Numbered from the stretch's first letter, positions 29,464 through 39,803 are shown. The stretch: 64,000 nucleotides of DNA from Streptococcus suis (GCF_902702775.1 NZ_LR738724.1:1798001-1862000), one strand, 5' to 3'. The notes: a model not told the origin generated them from the sequence alone. Made by a program: numbers and translations.

Positions 29464-30726
29464 TTATCTCTTTGTTAGTTTTTCTTCAATTACGGCAATC
29501 AGTTGGTCACGAACTTCCTTGACAGGAATTTCGGTAATGACTGCGCCAAGGAAACCGCGAACAACCAAGCGTTCAGCAGTTACTCGGTCCAGACCACGAC
29601 TCATGAGGTAGTACATGTCTTCTGGATCTACCTGACCGATTGAGGCTGCGTGTCCAGCTGTGACCTCATTCTCATCGATAAGGAGAATTGGGTTGGCATC
29701 GGAGCGAGCCTTGTCAGACAGCATGAGGACACGGCTTTCCTGCTGGGCATCTGCACCTTTAGCACCACGAACAATGTGTCCGATACCATTGAAGGTCAAG
29801 GTTCCGCTTTCTAAGATAACCCCATGTTGCAGGATGTGTCCGACCGAATTATGACCATAGTTGGTCACGCGCGTATCCACACCTTGTACCTGACGACCAG
29901 ATGAAAGGCCGACAACTTTGAGGTTGGCATGACTGCCGTTTCCTTTCAATTCGCTGTCCAAATCGGCAACCACATTTCCTTCGTTGAGCAGACCAATCGC
30001 CCAGTCAATCGTTGCATCGTTTCCGAGATAGCCACGACGGTTGAGGTAGGTATCCAAATGCTTACCAAGGCGGTCAATGGCCGCAAACTTGATTTGGCTA
30101 CCAGCAAGAGCAATTACTTCCACAACAATATTGGCTGAAGTCGCTGCTGCTCCGTTGCCCAGACTTTCAAAGCGCTCTAGATAATTAAGCTTGGCATTTT
30201 TTCCTGCGATGATGAGGACACGTTTGTTAAAGGCAACTGGACTAGTGCTGTCTTGGTAGAAAAGGGCCTCAACTGGCTGGTCGATTTCAACATTATCTGG
30301 TACGTAGAGGACAGCTGTTGCGTTAAAATAGGCTGTGTTGTAAGCCGCTAACTTGTGCTCGTCGTAGGCTACGGCAGCGCCGATGTATTTTTCAAGTACA
30401 TCTGGAATGATGTCCATAGCCGATGCGAAGTCTGTAAAGACTACACCCTTCTCTACAAGGTCAACCGGCAACTGCTCTAGAACAGTTTGGCTGCCAACCT
30501 GTACCAGCATAGGATTGTCACCGATGGCTGTAAAATCTGGAACTGCCCCGATTTCATCATTTGTAGCTAAACTTCCGTCACCAAGGTTCCAGCGGTGAAA
30601 TTTGACCCGCTCAATAACTGGCAAGTCCAGCTCTGCTATTTTGTCAAAAGCCTTAAGACGCAGGTCTGTCAACCAAGTTGGTTCTGCCTGCAAGGCTGAA
30701 AATTCTTGAATTTTTTCTTTGGTCAT
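29464..30726 (-). CDS. sufD: Fe-S cluster assembly protein SufD
   Basis: The 420-residue SufB paralogue forms the SufBC2D complex. The C-terminal core has QQESRVLMLSDKARSDANPILLIDENEVTAGHAAS, the SufD signature. The start at 30724-30726 follows GGAGG by five bases; the open frame extends into sufC but without a ribosome site. Confidence 0.94.
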   Translation of the reverse strand: MTKEKIQEFSALQAEPTWLTDLRLKAFDKIAELDLPVIERVKFHRWNLGDGSLATNDEIGAVPDFTAIGDNPMLVQVGSQTVLEQLPVDLVEKGVVFTDFASAMDIIPDVLEKYIGAAVAYDEHKLAAYNTAYFNATAVLYVPDNVEIDQPVEALFYQDSTSPVAFNKRVLIIAGKNAKLNYLERFESLGNGAAATSANIVVEVIALAGSQIKFAAIDRLGKHLDTYLNRRGYLGNDATIDWAIGLLNEGNVVADLDSELKGNGSHANLKVVGLSSGRQVQGVDTRVTNYGHNSVGHILQHGVILESGTLTFNGIGHIVRGAKGADAQQESRVLMLSDKARSDANPILLIDENEVTAGHAASIGQVDPEDMYYLMSRGLDRVTAERLVVRGFLGAVITEIPVKEVRDQLIAVIEEKLTKR

Positions 30727-30742
30727 AGCTTCCTCCAAAGAC

Positions 30743-31516
30743 TTAAATGTCATCTTCTTTGTAGTCGATGCCAAGCTCTGCTGCAACTTGGACATATCCT
30801 TCTTTTTCCAAGCGTTGTGCCAATTCTGGTCCGCCTGAAAGCACGACACGGCCTTCCATCATGACATGGACAACGTCTGGTGTGATGTAGTTGAGCAAGC
30901 GTTGGTAGTGGGTGATAATCATGGCACCGAAGCCTTCACCACGCATAGCATTGATTCCTTTTGACACGACTTTAAGCGCATCAATGTCCAATCCTGAGTC
31001 AATCTCATCAAGAAGGGCAAAGGTTGGCTCCAACATGAGCAGTTGCAAAATCTCATTGCGTTTTTTCTCACCACCTGAGAATCCTTCGTTGAGGTAACGT
31101 TCTGCCATTTCCTCTTTCATATTGAGGAGTTCCATTTTTTCATCCAACTTAGTAATGAAATCACGGACAGAAATCTTGTCTTCATCTTCCTTACCAGCAT
31201 TCATAGCAGCACGGAGGAACTCTGCATTGGTGATCCCTGGAATTTCTGACGGGTATTGCATAGCCAAGAAGAGTCCCATGCGGGCACGTTCATCGACTTC
31301 TAATTCTAAAATATTGACACCGTCAAACAGAATCTCACCTTGGGTCACTTCATAACTTGGATTGCCCATGATGGCTGCTGAAAGGGTGGATTTCCCTGTT
31401 CCGTTCGGTCCCATGATGGCTGCAATTTCACCTGTTTTAAGGGTCAAATTCACACCCTTCAAGATTTCTTTGCCTTCAATTTCCACATGAAGGTCTTTGA
31501 TTTCTAATACTGACAT
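30743..31516 (-). CDS. sufC: Fe-S assembly ATPase SufC
   Basis: The 257-residue ABC-type ATPase has Walker A GPNGTGKST (about 36-44), signature SGGEKKR and Walker B FALLDEIDSGLD. It drives conformational change of SufBD during cluster assembly. AAGGAG precedes the ATG at 31514-31516; the 13-residue upstream extension is rejected. It is the first gene of sufCDSUB. Confidence 0.95.
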   Translation of the reverse strand: MSVLEIKDLHVEIEGKEILKGVNLTLKTGEIAAIMGPNGTGKSTLSAAIMGNPSYEVTQGEILFDGVNILELEVDERARMGLFLAMQYPSEIPGITNAEFLRAAMNAGKEDEDKISVRDFITKLDEKMELLNMKEEMAERYLNEGFSGGEKKRNEILQLLMLEPTFALLDEIDSGLDIDALKVVSKGINAMRGEGFGAMIITHYQRLLNYITPDVVHVMMEGRVVLSGGPELAQRLEKEGYVQVAAELGIDYKEDDI

Positions 31517-31630
31517 GCTGTGCTCCTTTTCATTTTTGTCCTCTTCAAAAACCACATTAACTGACCAAGCTAACTAGATACACCGATAAGACTCAACTTT
31601 GGCAGTGGGAAAGAACCCGACCATTCATAG

Positions 31631-31750
31631 AAGAGTTCGTCAACAAGTCTTTATTTCTAGTTGTTGAGCTGAAACAGTCTATTCCCAGACTGTTTCACTC
31701 CACTGGGCTGTTAACCACCACTGCATTGAGATGTTGACGCTAACTTTGAA
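31631..31750. repeat. MITE-like repeat upstream of sufC
   Basis: The ends AGAGTTCGTCAACA (from 31632) and TGTTGACGCTAACT (to about 31746) are inverted copies. Inside is a 10-bp stem GAAACAGTCT/AGACTGTTTC (31671-31696). Read on the minus strand, 31717-31750 matches 48342-48375 at 29 of 34 positions, so this belongs to a dispersed family. The remaining part of the 31517-31911 gap shows no open frame; the suf promoter is not certain. Confidence 0.6.
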
Positions 31751-31868
31751 AAGCGGTGCGGGGCTTGAGCCCAGCCTCTTTTCTTGTTAATGATGATTTT
31801 CAGAGAGTGTTAATCTATAAAATAGTCTTTTCTGACAATTTTAATTAATCATATCCACTATATTATAT

Positions 31869-31892
31869 CAAAAAAAGAGCCTGACGGCTCTT
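31869..31892 (-). terminator. Terminator of the mecA-tagO unit
   Basis: AAGAGCC pairs with GGCTCTT around a 4-base loop followed by a T-run on the minus strand, 20 bp past the stop. Confidence 0.85.
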
Positions 31893-31911
31893 ATCTTGTT
31901 TAGAAAGATTC

Positions 31912-33084
31912 TTATTTTCTTTTTTTCTCTTCGTAGCACTTTTTATACTTTGCGATTTTTTCTTGACGGTAACTACTATTACCAATAAAACGAAGAAGAT
32001 TGAGCAACGGAGTTCTATTGATACCAAAGATGCCAATCAATTCACAGAGAATCTCAATCCCCAGTCCCATGGTCACCAATAGGAGAATCCCCCCTATTCG
32101 ACTCGAAACATTGAGCAAAAGAGAGGTCAGGGAGAATAAGAAAGAGATGGCGTAAATCACCAATACTGTGCCACGATGAGTAAGTCCCAGAGAGAGCAAT
32201 CTATGATGCAGATGCATCTTATCTGCTTCATAGATTTTTTGCCCAGACAATTTTCGACGAATGATGGCTACTACAGTATCCGTAATAGGCACTCCAAGAA
32301 TAATCATCGGAGTAACCACTGCAACAGCTGTCGAATTTTTCAGTCCTTGAAGCGACAAGACTCCAATCATAAACCCAATGAAAAGGGCTCCTGTATCGCC
32401 AAGATAAATGATGGCGGGATTATAGTTATAAGGTAAAAAACCAACAATCGCCGCAACCAAAACAAAGATGGTTAAGGTCAAAAAAATATTGCTATCATGC
32501 AAAAAGAAATAAGACACAATTCCCATCGTTGTCAAGGAAATAATCGATACTCCCGAAACCAGACCATCCAGACCATCAATCAAGTTGACTGCATTCGTAA
32601 TGGAAACAATCCAAAGGACCGTTAATAGAAAAGAGAGCCAGACAGGGAATTGAAGGAAAGGTCCTCCAAAAGGAATTTTAAAGCTATCAAAACGAAATTC
32701 CGTAAAAATCCAAATGATCGTCGCTGCAGCTAGAATACCAAACATTTTAGGAGCAGGCTTTAGCTCCTTGACATCATCAATGAATCCCGTAAGAACGATA
32801 ATGCTGGATGCTAGGACCAGGGGCCAGATATAATGCAAGTAAGTGCCATGGTAATTGACACGGGTAACAATTCCTGGTAAAAACCATAGGACAGAAATGG
32901 TAAATGCCACAAAGATGGCCAGACCTCCCGCTGAAGGCATGGGCACCTTATTTATCCGCCGTGCATTGGGATTATCGACTGCTCCAACCCTCAGGGACAT
33001 AAAACGAACCAAGGGGGTCGCAATGGCTGATATGACCATGGTTGTAATAATGACCATTATGTATTTTAGAGCAAAAGGAATCAT
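31912..33084 (-). CDS. tagO: Undecaprenyl-phosphate GlcNAc-1-phosphate transferase (TagO/WecA/RgpG type)
   Basis: The 390-residue membrane enzyme has about eleven membrane segments and the family motifs GFIDDVKELKP near residue 100, NAVNLIDGLDGL near 165, GDTGALFIGF near 230 and MHLHHRLL near 292. It loads GlcNAc-1-P on undecaprenyl phosphate, the first step for wall teichoic acid, rhamnan or related polymers. The start overlaps mecA by 4 bp. Which polymer depends on it is not visible; rgpG is the name used in some streptococci. Confidence 0.9.
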   Translation of the reverse strand: MIPFALKYIMVIITTMVISAIATPLVRFMSLRVGAVDNPNARRINKVPMPSAGGLAIFVAFTISVLWFLPGIVTRVNYHGTYLHYIWPLVLASSIIVLTGFIDDVKELKPAPKMFGILAAATIIWIFTEFRFDSFKIPFGGPFLQFPVWLSFLLTVLWIVSITNAVNLIDGLDGLVSGVSIISLTTMGIVSYFFLHDSNIFLTLTIFVLVAAIVGFLPYNYNPAIIYLGDTGALFIGFMIGVLSLQGLKNSTAVAVVTPMIILGVPITDTVVAIIRRKLSGQKIYEADKMHLHHRLLSLGLTHRGTVLVIYAISFLFSLTSLLLNVSSRIGGILLLVTMGLGIEILCELIGIFGINRTPLLNLLRFIGNSSYRQEKIAKYKKCYEEKKRK

Positions 33085-33803
33085 ACTGTCGGAACCTTCC
33101 TAAGCTCCTCGATTGCCGCAAGCGGAAGCATCAAAGTTCCGTGTTCTTGTAAAGCAGGTCTGGTCAACTTAGTATCATTGGTAAATTCCAACATCCGTGA
33201 GAGAATGTAGCCTGGATACTGCTTGGAACAATTTTCTACATTGATAAGAACGGTCAAATAGTAGTGACCATCCATTTTATATAATTCCGATTCTTCTACT
33301 GGATAATCAACCGTACCAACAAAAGTAAACAGATCCTCTATCGTTGGAAATTCCAAAATATAGTAAATATAGCGCTCCTGCTCCTCTTCATCTACTTCTT
33401 CCTCTTGCTCTACCTCTTCCAAATGACGAACGGCTGTTGCATCCGGTGCACTTTTCTCACGAACGGTTTGCTCCAAACTCTTGAAAAACTCATCTGGAGT
33501 CATACTTGCGACATCACCAAGTTCCGACAAATCTGTAAATTCATCGAAATTCAAGCTCTGATCCAAATCAGACTTGGTAACAAATATGTCCACCCGATCT
33601 GGCTTCGGAGTTACACGAAAACTCAGCATACCGCTTTCTCGGAAAGTCATTGGTAAATCCAATTCATCCAAAACAGTATAGAAGAACTCCTCTGTCTTTT
33701 CTTGCGGAATGAGAAAGTCCGAAAGTTCCATTCCTCTCTCTTCCAAATCATCTAATTTTATAGTGATTTTCAAGGTTGAATCACTAATTTGCTTTACTTT
33801 CAT
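33081..33803 (-). CDS. mecA: Adaptor protein MecA
   Basis: The 240-residue protein has the MecA N-terminal domain (MKVKQISDSTLKITI..) and C-terminal ClpC-binding domain, joined by an acidic linker (about 120-145, EVEQEEEVDEEEQ). MecA delivers ComK/ComX-type regulators to ClpC for degradation and so limits competence. The ATG at 33801-33803 has GAGGT upstream. Confidence 0.94.
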   Translation of the reverse strand: MKVKQISDSTLKITIKLDDLEERGMELSDFLIPQEKTEEFFYTVLDELDLPMTFRESGMLSFRVTPKPDRVDIFVTKSDLDQSLNFDEFTDLSELGDVASMTPDEFFKSLEQTVREKSAPDATAVRHLEEVEQEEEVDEEEQERYIYYILEFPTIEDLFTFVGTVDYPVEESELYKMDGHYYLTVLINVENCSKQYPGYILSRMLEFTNDTKLTRPALQEHGTLMLPLAAIEELRKVPTV

Positions 33804-33905
33804 AACTACCTCATTCATTGATTCATCAATTTCTTAAAATTGATTGATCATTTTCAATACTCATACATATCTTCCACCATTATACTAAAACCAAGCTCGA
33901 AAGAC

Positions 33906-33929
33906 AAAAGAAAAGCAGGTCTCCCTGCT
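33906..33929 (-). terminator. Terminator of uppP
   Basis: AGCAGG pairs with CCTGCT around a 4-base loop and is followed by TTTTCTTTT on the minus strand, directly after the uppP stop. Confidence 0.75.
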
Positions 33930-33930
33930 C

Positions 33931-34767
33931 TTAAAATAAAAATGTGATAAAGGCATAAACCAATAAAATCGCCCCTAAAATGATGCGGTAGTAACCAAAA
34001 ACCGTGAAATCATGTTTTTTAACAAAGTCTGTCAAGAAACGAATAACAACTAAGGATACCAAGTAAGCCGTCACACTAGCGACTAACAAGAGCCATACCT
34101 GCTCCATATTCAGGCTATTGCCATCTAAGAAATATTTAACAGCCTTCAAGCCACTATAACCAAACATGGTTGGAATCCCAAGGAAGAAGGTAAAATCTGC
34201 CGCCACAGATCGGCTGGTCCCCAAAATGATTGCTCCCAGAATGGTCGCACCTGAGCGACTAGTCCCCGGAACGATACTTAAGACCTGGAAACACCCAATC
34301 AACAAGGCAGTTTTATAAGACATTTTCGCTAAGTCCGTCACCTGTGGCTCTACACCTCTGTTACGGTTCTCAATCCAAATAAAGGCAATACCGTAGACAA
34401 TCAAAGCAATCGCAATCGGTACCATAAAATTGAAGTGCGCTTCAAACCAATTATCCAACGGGACTGCAATTAGGATGGACGGAATACAGGCAATGACAAC
34501 CTTGGCCCATAATTGCCAAGTCAATTGAATATCACGCTTGGTTTTTCCAGGCTGAAATGGATTCAATTTTTTAAAGTAAATAGTCATAACTGCTAGAATT
34601 GCTCCTAGCTGAATGACAATATTAAACATTTCTAGGAAGTTCTTACTTTGATTTAATTTCACGAACTCTTGAACCAAAATTAAATGCCCAGTTGAAGAAA
34701 CTGGCAACCATTCCGTTACCCCTTCAATGATTCCTAAAAATATAGCCTTCAACAATTCCAATAGCAT
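33931..34767 (-). CDS. uppP: Undecaprenyl-diphosphatase UppP (BacA)
   Basis: The 278-residue membrane protein has the two UppP motifs [14 protein letters not shown] (15-28) and [10 protein letters not shown] near residue 165. It regenerates undecaprenyl phosphate for peptidoglycan and wall polymer synthesis and gives bacitracin tolerance. It is divergent from the glutamine transporter. Confidence 0.96.
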   Translation of the reverse strand: MLLELLKAIFLGIIEGVTEWLPVSSTGHLILVQEFVKLNQSKNFLEMFNIVIQLGAILAVMTIYFKKLNPFQPGKTKRDIQLTWQLWAKVVIACIPSILIAVPLDNWFEAHFNFMVPIAIALIVYGIAFIWIENRNRGVEPQVTDLAKMSYKTALLIGCFQVLSIVPGTSRSGATILGAIILGTSRSVAADFTFFLGIPTMFGYSGLKAVKYFLDGNSLNMEQVWLLLVASVTAYLVSLVVIRFLTDFVKKHDFTVFGYYRIILGAILLVYAFITFLF

Positions 34768-34836
34768 AAAAAGCTCCTTTTCATCAATTCTCTACATTAT
34801 ATCATAAAAAAACTCCCTATTCATAGTACAAGGATA

Positions 34837-34865
34837 TTGAAATTTGTCAGAATTTTTAATAAAAT
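34837..34865 (+). promoter_or_regulatory. Promoter of the glnPQ-type operon
   Basis: TTGAAA (34837-34842), 17 bp, TAAAAT (34860-34865) precede the ATG at 34894 by 28 bp. A weak CodY-like 15-mer (11/15) at 34842-34856 covers the spacer. Confidence 0.5.
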
Positions 34866-34893
34866 GGTGTAATAGCATTTTAAAGGAGACATT

Positions 34894-36459
34894 ATGAAAC
34901 GTAAACTCAGTATATTTCTGCTGATCCTAATCGCTGTTTTTTCTGTAACAACAGGGGTTCGGGCAGACGAATACCTGCGGGTCGGTATGGAAGCCGCCTA
35001 CGCACCATTTAACTGGACCCAAGAAAATGATAGCAACGGTGCCGTTCCTATTGAGGGAACCAATCAATTTGCCAACGGATATGATGTTCAGGTTGCAAAA
35101 AAAATCGCTGCATCCATGGACAAAGAACTCTTGGTTGTTAAAACCAAGTGGGAAGGGTTGGTCCCTGCTCTTACATCGGGTAAAATCGATATGATTATCG
35201 CCGGTATGAGCCCGACAGAAGAGCGCAAGAAAGAAATCGCCTTCTCAGATAGCTACTACACTTCAATTCCTACCCTGGTTGTTCGTTCTGATAGTCAGTA
35301 CGCAAACGCAACCAGCTTGGCAGATTTTGCTGGCGCAAAAATCACTGCCCAGCAAGGGGTTTACCTCTATGATTTGATTGACCAAATTGAAGGGGCTAAC
35401 AAACAGACTGCCATGGGAGATTTCTCCCAAATCCGTCAAGCTTTAGAATCTGGCATTATTGACGCCTATGTTTCTGAACGTCCAGAAGGTCGTACAGCAG
35501 AAGCTGCAAATAAAGCTTTCAAAATGGTTGAATTGGCAGACAGTTTTGAAACCAATGCCGAAGACGTGACCATTGCTGTCGGTATGCGCAAAGATGACGC
35601 TCGTATCACTCAGGTCAACGAAGTCTTAGCAACTATTTCAGAAGAAGAGCAAATCGCACTTATGGATGATATGATTGAAAACCAACCCGTTGAAGAAGCC
35701 AGCGAGGGCGAAACACCTAGTTTCTTCGCCCAAGTTTGGAATATTGTTGTTAACAACTGGCAACAACTTCTGCGCGGAACTGGGATGACATTACTCATTT
35801 CCATCCTCGGTACAATTATCGGTACTGCTATCGGTCTCCTCATTGGTGTCTTCCGTACAGCTCCAAAAGCAGCAAATAAGGCGCTTGCTATTGGTCAAAA
35901 AGTACTCGGTTGGATTATCAATATCTACATCGAAATTTTCCGTGGTACGCCGATGATTGTACAATCCATGGTTATTTACTATGGTACCGCCCAAGCATTC
36001 GGACTCAATCTTGACCGCACACTTGCCGCTATCTTCATTGTATCCATCAACACAGGTGCCTACATGAGTGAGATTGTCCGCGGTGGTATCTTTGCCGTCG
36101 ATAAGGGCCAATTTGAAGCTGCTACTGCTCTCGGATTTACCCATAATCAGACCATGCGTAAGATTGTCCTTCCACAGGTTATTCGTAACATCTTACCAGC
36201 GACTGGTAATGAATTTGTCATCAATATCAAAGATACTTCTGTATTGAACGTTATCTCAGTTGTTGAACTCTATTTCTCAGGAAATACTGTCGCAACCCAA
36301 ACCTATCAATATTTCCAAACCTTTACGGTTATTGCTATTATCTACTTCATTCTAACCTTTACTGTGACACGTATCTTACGCGCAATTGAAAAGCATTTTG
36401 ATACAGATACATACACAACAGGTGCAAACCAAATGCAAGTCGAGGTGCCACATGACTAA
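34894..36459 (+). CDS. glnP: Amino-acid ABC transporter, fused substrate-binding protein and permease (GlnP type)
   Basis: The 521-residue fusion has a signal segment (1-24), an SBP family 3 domain (about 25-255) and a His/Glu/Gln/Arg-type permease domain (about 285-500) with EAA-like loop [24 protein letters not shown] near residue 405. Glutamine/asparagine import is the usual role of such fusions. It is transcribed with the ATPase gene that overlaps it by 8 bp. Confidence 0.9.
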   Translation: MKRKLSIFLLILIAVFSVTTGVRADEYLRVGMEAAYAPFNWTQENDSNGAVPIEGTNQFANGYDVQVAKKIAASMDKELLVVKTKWEGLVPALTSGKIDMIIAGMSPTEERKKEIAFSDSYYTSIPTLVVRSDSQYANATSLADFAGAKITAQQGVYLYDLIDQIEGANKQTAMGDFSQIRQALESGIIDAYVSERPEGRTAEAANKAFKMVELADSFETNAEDVTIAVGMRKDDARITQVNEVLATISEEEQIALMDDMIENQPVEEASEGETPSFFAQVWNIVVNNWQQLLRGTGMTLLISILGTIIGTAIGLLIGVFRTAPKAANKALAIGQKVLGWIINIYIEIFRGTPMIVQSMVIYYGTAQAFGLNLDRTLAAIFIVSINTGAYMSEIVRGGIFAVDKGQFEAATALGFTHNQTMRKIVLPQVIRNILPATGNEFVINIKDTSVLNVISVVELYFSGNTVATQTYQYFQTFTVIAIIYFILTFTVTRILRAIEKHFDTDTYTTGANQMQVEVPHD

Positions 36460-37195
36460 AAATGTAATTCTTGAAATCAAAAATCTAAAGAAATCATACG
36501 GACAAAATCAAGTCCTCAAAGACATCTCTATTAGCGTTGAAAAGGGCGAGGTTATCTCAATCATCGGTTCATCTGGTTCGGGAAAATCAACCTTCCTCCG
36601 TTCTATCAACCTTTTGGAAACACCAACAGAAGGACAGATTCTATACCACGGACAAGATGTTTTGGCTAAAGGATATGATTTGACGACTTACCGTGAAAAA
36701 CTAGGTATGGTATTCCAATCCTTCAACCTTTTCAACAATCTAAATGTATTGGAAAATGCCATTGTAGCACAAACTACGGTACTGAAACGAGATCGAGCTG
36801 AGGCAGAGAAAATCGCCAAAGAAAATCTCAACAAGGTTGGCATGACCGAACAGTACTGGCAAGCCAAACCAAGTCAACTCTCTGGTGGACAGAAACAACG
36901 TGTGGCCATTGCACGCGCCCTATCTGTTGACCCAGAAGTTATCCTCTTTGATGAGCCGACTTCTGCTCTCGATCCAGAGATGGTCGGGGAAGTTCTCAAA
37001 ACCATGCAAGATTTGGCAAAATCAGGATTGACGATGCTTATCGTAACTCACGAAATGGAATTTGCCCGTGACGTATCTGACCGCGTTATCTTTATGGATA
37101 AGGGTGTCATCGCCGAAGAAGGCAGCCCACAGCAAATCTTTGAAAATCCCCAGGAAGAACGCACACGTGAATTCCTTCAGCGTTTCCTTGGATAA
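36452..37195 (+). CDS. glnQ: Amino-acid ABC transporter ATP-binding protein (GlnQ type)
   Basis: The 247-residue ATPase has Walker [10 protein letters not shown] (about 36-44), LSGGQKQR, and [15 protein letters not shown]. The ATG at 36452-36454 with GAGGTG upstream overlaps the end of the permease gene; a longer in-frame extension in that gene is rejected. Confidence 0.93.
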   Translation: MTKNVILEIKNLKKSYGQNQVLKDISISVEKGEVISIIGSSGSGKSTFLRSINLLETPTEGQILYHGQDVLAKGYDLTTYREKLGMVFQSFNLFNNLNVLENAIVAQTTVLKRDRAEAEKIAKENLNKVGMTEQYWQAKPSQLSGGQKQRVAIARALSVDPEVILFDEPTSALDPEMVGEVLKTMQDLAKSGLTMLIVTHEMEFARDVSDRVIFMDKGVIAEEGSPQQIFENPQEERTREFLQRFLG

Positions 37196-37222
37196 ACTCA
37201 ATCTGTTCCATAGAAGACTATT

Positions 37223-37254
37223 ACTTACCAGTTTCAAAGCTGGTAAGTTTTTTT
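37223..37254 (+). terminator. Terminator of the glnPQ-type operon
   Basis: ACTTACCAG pairs with CTGGTAAGT around a short loop and is followed by seven T residues. Confidence 0.85.
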
Positions 37255-37260
37255 AGACTA

Positions 37261-37292
37261 AAAAAAAGAGGAATCGCAAAATTCCTCTTTTT
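37261..37292 (-). terminator. Terminator of the small gene at 37320-37529
   Basis: AAAAAGAGGAAT pairs with ATTCCTCTTTTT around CGCAAA, giving a T-run on both strands. It serves the minus-strand gene mainly because the plus-strand operon already has its own. Confidence 0.75.
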
Positions 37293-37319
37293 GGACATCT
37301 CTAAATGAAACCATTTAGA

Positions 37320-37529
37320 TTAGTTTTCAAATTTCTTGTGGTTTTTGTCGTAAAAATCAATCAGACCCAAGGCAGTTGCAAATGAAATATTGTCAATCTT
37401 AGCGCGACCTTGTGCAAGAGCGATAACTGACATTTCACGAGCATTTGTTTCCTTACTGATACGGTAACCTGTGATTTTCTTTTCACGAACCCAGCCGACA
37501 ACAGCGGCTACTTTTTCGTAACTAGTCAT
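37320..37529 (-). CDS. Small protein with a helix-turn-helix-like pattern, function unknown
   Basis: The 69-residue protein contains ITGYRISKETNAREMSVIALAQGR, which has the spacing of a helix-turn-helix, followed by a helix rich in hydrophobic residues. I do not recognise a named family. The ATG has AAAGGGG six bases upstream, and a terminator follows, so it is a real gene on its own. DNA binding is inference. Confidence 0.6.
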   Translation of the reverse strand: MTSYEKVAAVVGWVREKKITGYRISKETNAREMSVIALAQGRAKIDNISFATALGLIDFYDKNHKKFEN

Positions 37530-37611
37530 TAGAAACCCCTTTCTTTTTTATTCGTGCAATTAAGTATAATACAGATAAACCTATTTTGTCAAGCAAATTG
37601 TTCGGTTTTTA

Positions 37612-38517
37612 CTATGATTTTACTTTAAGAGATGATAGTAGTTGTGTTCTGATATCTTCTACTCCTTCCGGATTCGCAGGAAGGAAAATGGTTTGATTAC
37701 CTCCTTGTGCAAAATTATTGAGAGTATCCAAGTATTGGTTGGTCAGCAAGATAGACATAATCTGCTCTTCAGATAGGCTAACATTTGATTCTTTCAGTTC
37801 ACAAATCGAATCTGCCAGTCCGTCTACAATCGCCTTACGTTGTTGTGCAATACCTACACCATGCAAGCGATCCTTTTCAGCTTCCGCTTCTGCTGCTGTG
37901 ACAATTTTAATCTTGTCAGCTTCTGCCAATTCCTGGGCCGCAACCCGTTTCCGCTGAGCTGCGTTAATTTCATTCATAGATTGCTTAACCTCGGCGTCTG
38001 GCTCTACCTTGGTAATTAAGGTTTTGACAATAACATAACCGTAGGTTGACATTTCTTCTGCTACTTGTTTTTGTACCTCAAGTGCAATCTCATCCTTTTT
38101 CTCGAAGAGCTCATCCAGGGTCAATTTAGGTACAGATGAACGCAGGGCATCTTCAATATAGGACTTAATCTGTGCTTCTGGGTGCATGAGCTTGTAATAG
38201 GCATCCGTCACATTATTTTCATTTACTCGATATTGAGTTGCCACATTCATTGTGACAAAAACATTATCCTGCGTCTTAGTTTCTACCACAATTTCACTTT
38301 GCAACATACGCAATTGAATGCGGGCTGCGATGACATCGACTCCAAATGGTATTTTAAAGTTAATACCTGAAGTGGATGTTTTTTGGTATTTCCCAAAGCG
38401 CTCAATAATAGCGACCGTCTGCTGCTTGACAACGTATAGCCCTGAAGCAATCAAAATCAAAGCAATCAGTACAAAGAACAAGAAACTACCAATAAAAACA
38501 ATTGGACCAAGCACCAT
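37612..38517 (-). CDS. SPFH/Band 7 (stomatin-like) membrane protein
   Basis: The 301-residue protein has one N-terminal membrane segment (about 5-28), an SPFH domain (about 30-185) with RFGKYQKT, and a helical, Ala/Glu-rich coiled region (about 190-250). SPFH proteins form large oligomers in membrane microdomains and often associate with proteases. It starts 9 bp after ilvA, with GGAGG upstream, so it may be cotranscribed. Confidence 0.88.
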   Translation of the reverse strand: MVLGPIVFIGSFLFFVLIALILIASGLYVVKQQTVAIIERFGKYQKTSTSGINFKIPFGVDVIAARIQLRMLQSEIVVETKTQDNVFVTMNVATQYRVNENNVTDAYYKLMHPEAQIKSYIEDALRSSVPKLTLDELFEKKDEIALEVQKQVAEEMSTYGYVIVKTLITKVEPDAEVKQSMNEINAAQRKRVAAQELAEADKIKIVTAAEAEAEKDRLHGVGIAQQRKAIVDGLADSICELKESNVSLSEEQIMSILLTNQYLDTLNNFAQGGNQTIFLPANPEGVEDIRTQLLSSLKVKS

Positions 38518-38526
38518 AATGACCTC

Positions 38527-39777
38527 CTAAACTAGCATTTTATAAAGCGAATCATTTTCATGAAGATTGATGTACTGGGGATCAAACTCTTCCAAGCGAG
38601 AAATAAACTGCATATAATCTGTTTTATCTCCTAGGGCAATACCGATTAGAACCGGCCCTGTTCCCTTATTGGCACGTTTGATATATTCAAAACGAGTAAT
38701 ATCATCATTTGGCCCTAGAATATCATTTACAAATTCACGAAGAGCCCCTGGACGTTGTGGAAAATTAACAACAAAGTAGTGTTTAATTCCCTCGTAGATA
38801 AGCGCACGTTCCTCCATTTCCGGCATCCTGTTGATGTCGTTATTACCACCAGAAATGATACAACAAATGGTTTGCCCCTTGATTTGGTCCTTGACTACCT
38901 CAAGAGCTGCAATCGTTGCTGCTCCTGCTGGCTCAGCAACAATACCCAGCTTAGAATAGAGGTCTAAAATAGTCCCAGAAATCCATCCTTCATCCACACC
39001 AATCAGGCGATCTACGTATTTCCGAGCCACTTCGTAGGTCGACTTACCAACTTTCTGTACCGCAATACCGTCAGCAAATTTATCAATTTGGTCTAATTTA
39101 ACCGGACGACCTTTATCAAAAGCCGCTTTCATTGACCGTGCCCCACTTGCTTCAACACCAACAATCTTAATTTCAGGTGCATGTTCTTTCAGATAGGCCG
39201 AAACGCCTGCAACCAGACCACCTCCTCCTATGGGAACTAAAATTTGGTCAAAACTAATGGTTTGCTCCTCCGCTTCTTCCAAGATTTCATAGGCTACTGT
39301 TCCCTGACCAGCCTGCACATTTTCATCATCGAATGGGTCTATAAAGGTTTTCCCACTTTCCTGAGTATAATCTTGTGCTGCCTTGGCTGACTCATCGAAG
39401 GTATCACCTACGAGCCGAATCTCTACGTAGTCTCCTCCGAAAAATTTAACCTGCCCTATTTTTTGTTGCGGAGTTGTAATGGGCATAAAAATCGTAGCAG
39501 GAATTTGCATTTCCTGACAGGTATAGGCCACACCTTGAGCATGGTTTCCGGCTGAAGCACAGACCACTCCGCGTGACTTCTCATCATCTGTCAATTGTGA
39601 AATAGCATAATAGGCTCCTCGAATTTTAAAAGAGCGAACACGCTGTTCATTTTCTCTTTTTAAATAAATAGTTGCACCATATTTTTCCGACAAGTATCGA
39701 CTATAATCCAAGGGGGTACGTACTACCACGCGCTTAAGAACGGAGTATGCTTGTTCTACATTTTTTGCTGTAATCAT
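38527..39777 (-). CDS. ilvA: Threonine ammonia-lyase (threonine deaminase)
   Basis: The 416-residue PLP enzyme converts threonine to 2-oxobutanoate, the entry into isoleucine synthesis. The PLP lysine is Lys51 (SFKIRGAYYAI), with a Gly-rich phosphate site (GGGGLVAGV) near residue 183. A single ACT-like regulatory domain follows (about 335-416), giving the short biosynthetic form. It is separated from ilvBNC by a terminator and its own promoter. Confidence 0.95.
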   Translation of the reverse strand: MITAKNVEQAYSVLKRVVVRTPLDYSRYLSEKYGATIYLKRENEQRVRSFKIRGAYYAISQLTDDEKSRGVVCASAGNHAQGVAYTCQEMQIPATIFMPITTPQQKIGQVKFFGGDYVEIRLVGDTFDESAKAAQDYTQESGKTFIDPFDDENVQAGQGTVAYEILEEAEEQTISFDQILVPIGGGGLVAGVSAYLKEHAPEIKIVGVEASGARSMKAAFDKGRPVKLDQIDKFADGIAVQKVGKSTYEVARKYVDRLIGVDEGWISGTILDLYSKLGIVAEPAGAATIAALEVVKDQIKGQTICCIISGGNNDINRMPEMEERALIYEGIKHYFVVNFPQRPGALREFVNDILGPNDDITRFEYIKRANKGTGPVLIGIALGDKTDYMQFISRLEEFDPQYINLHENDSLYKMLV

Positions 39778-39803
39778 AGTTCCATTAATTTCTTTCTATA
39801 TTT

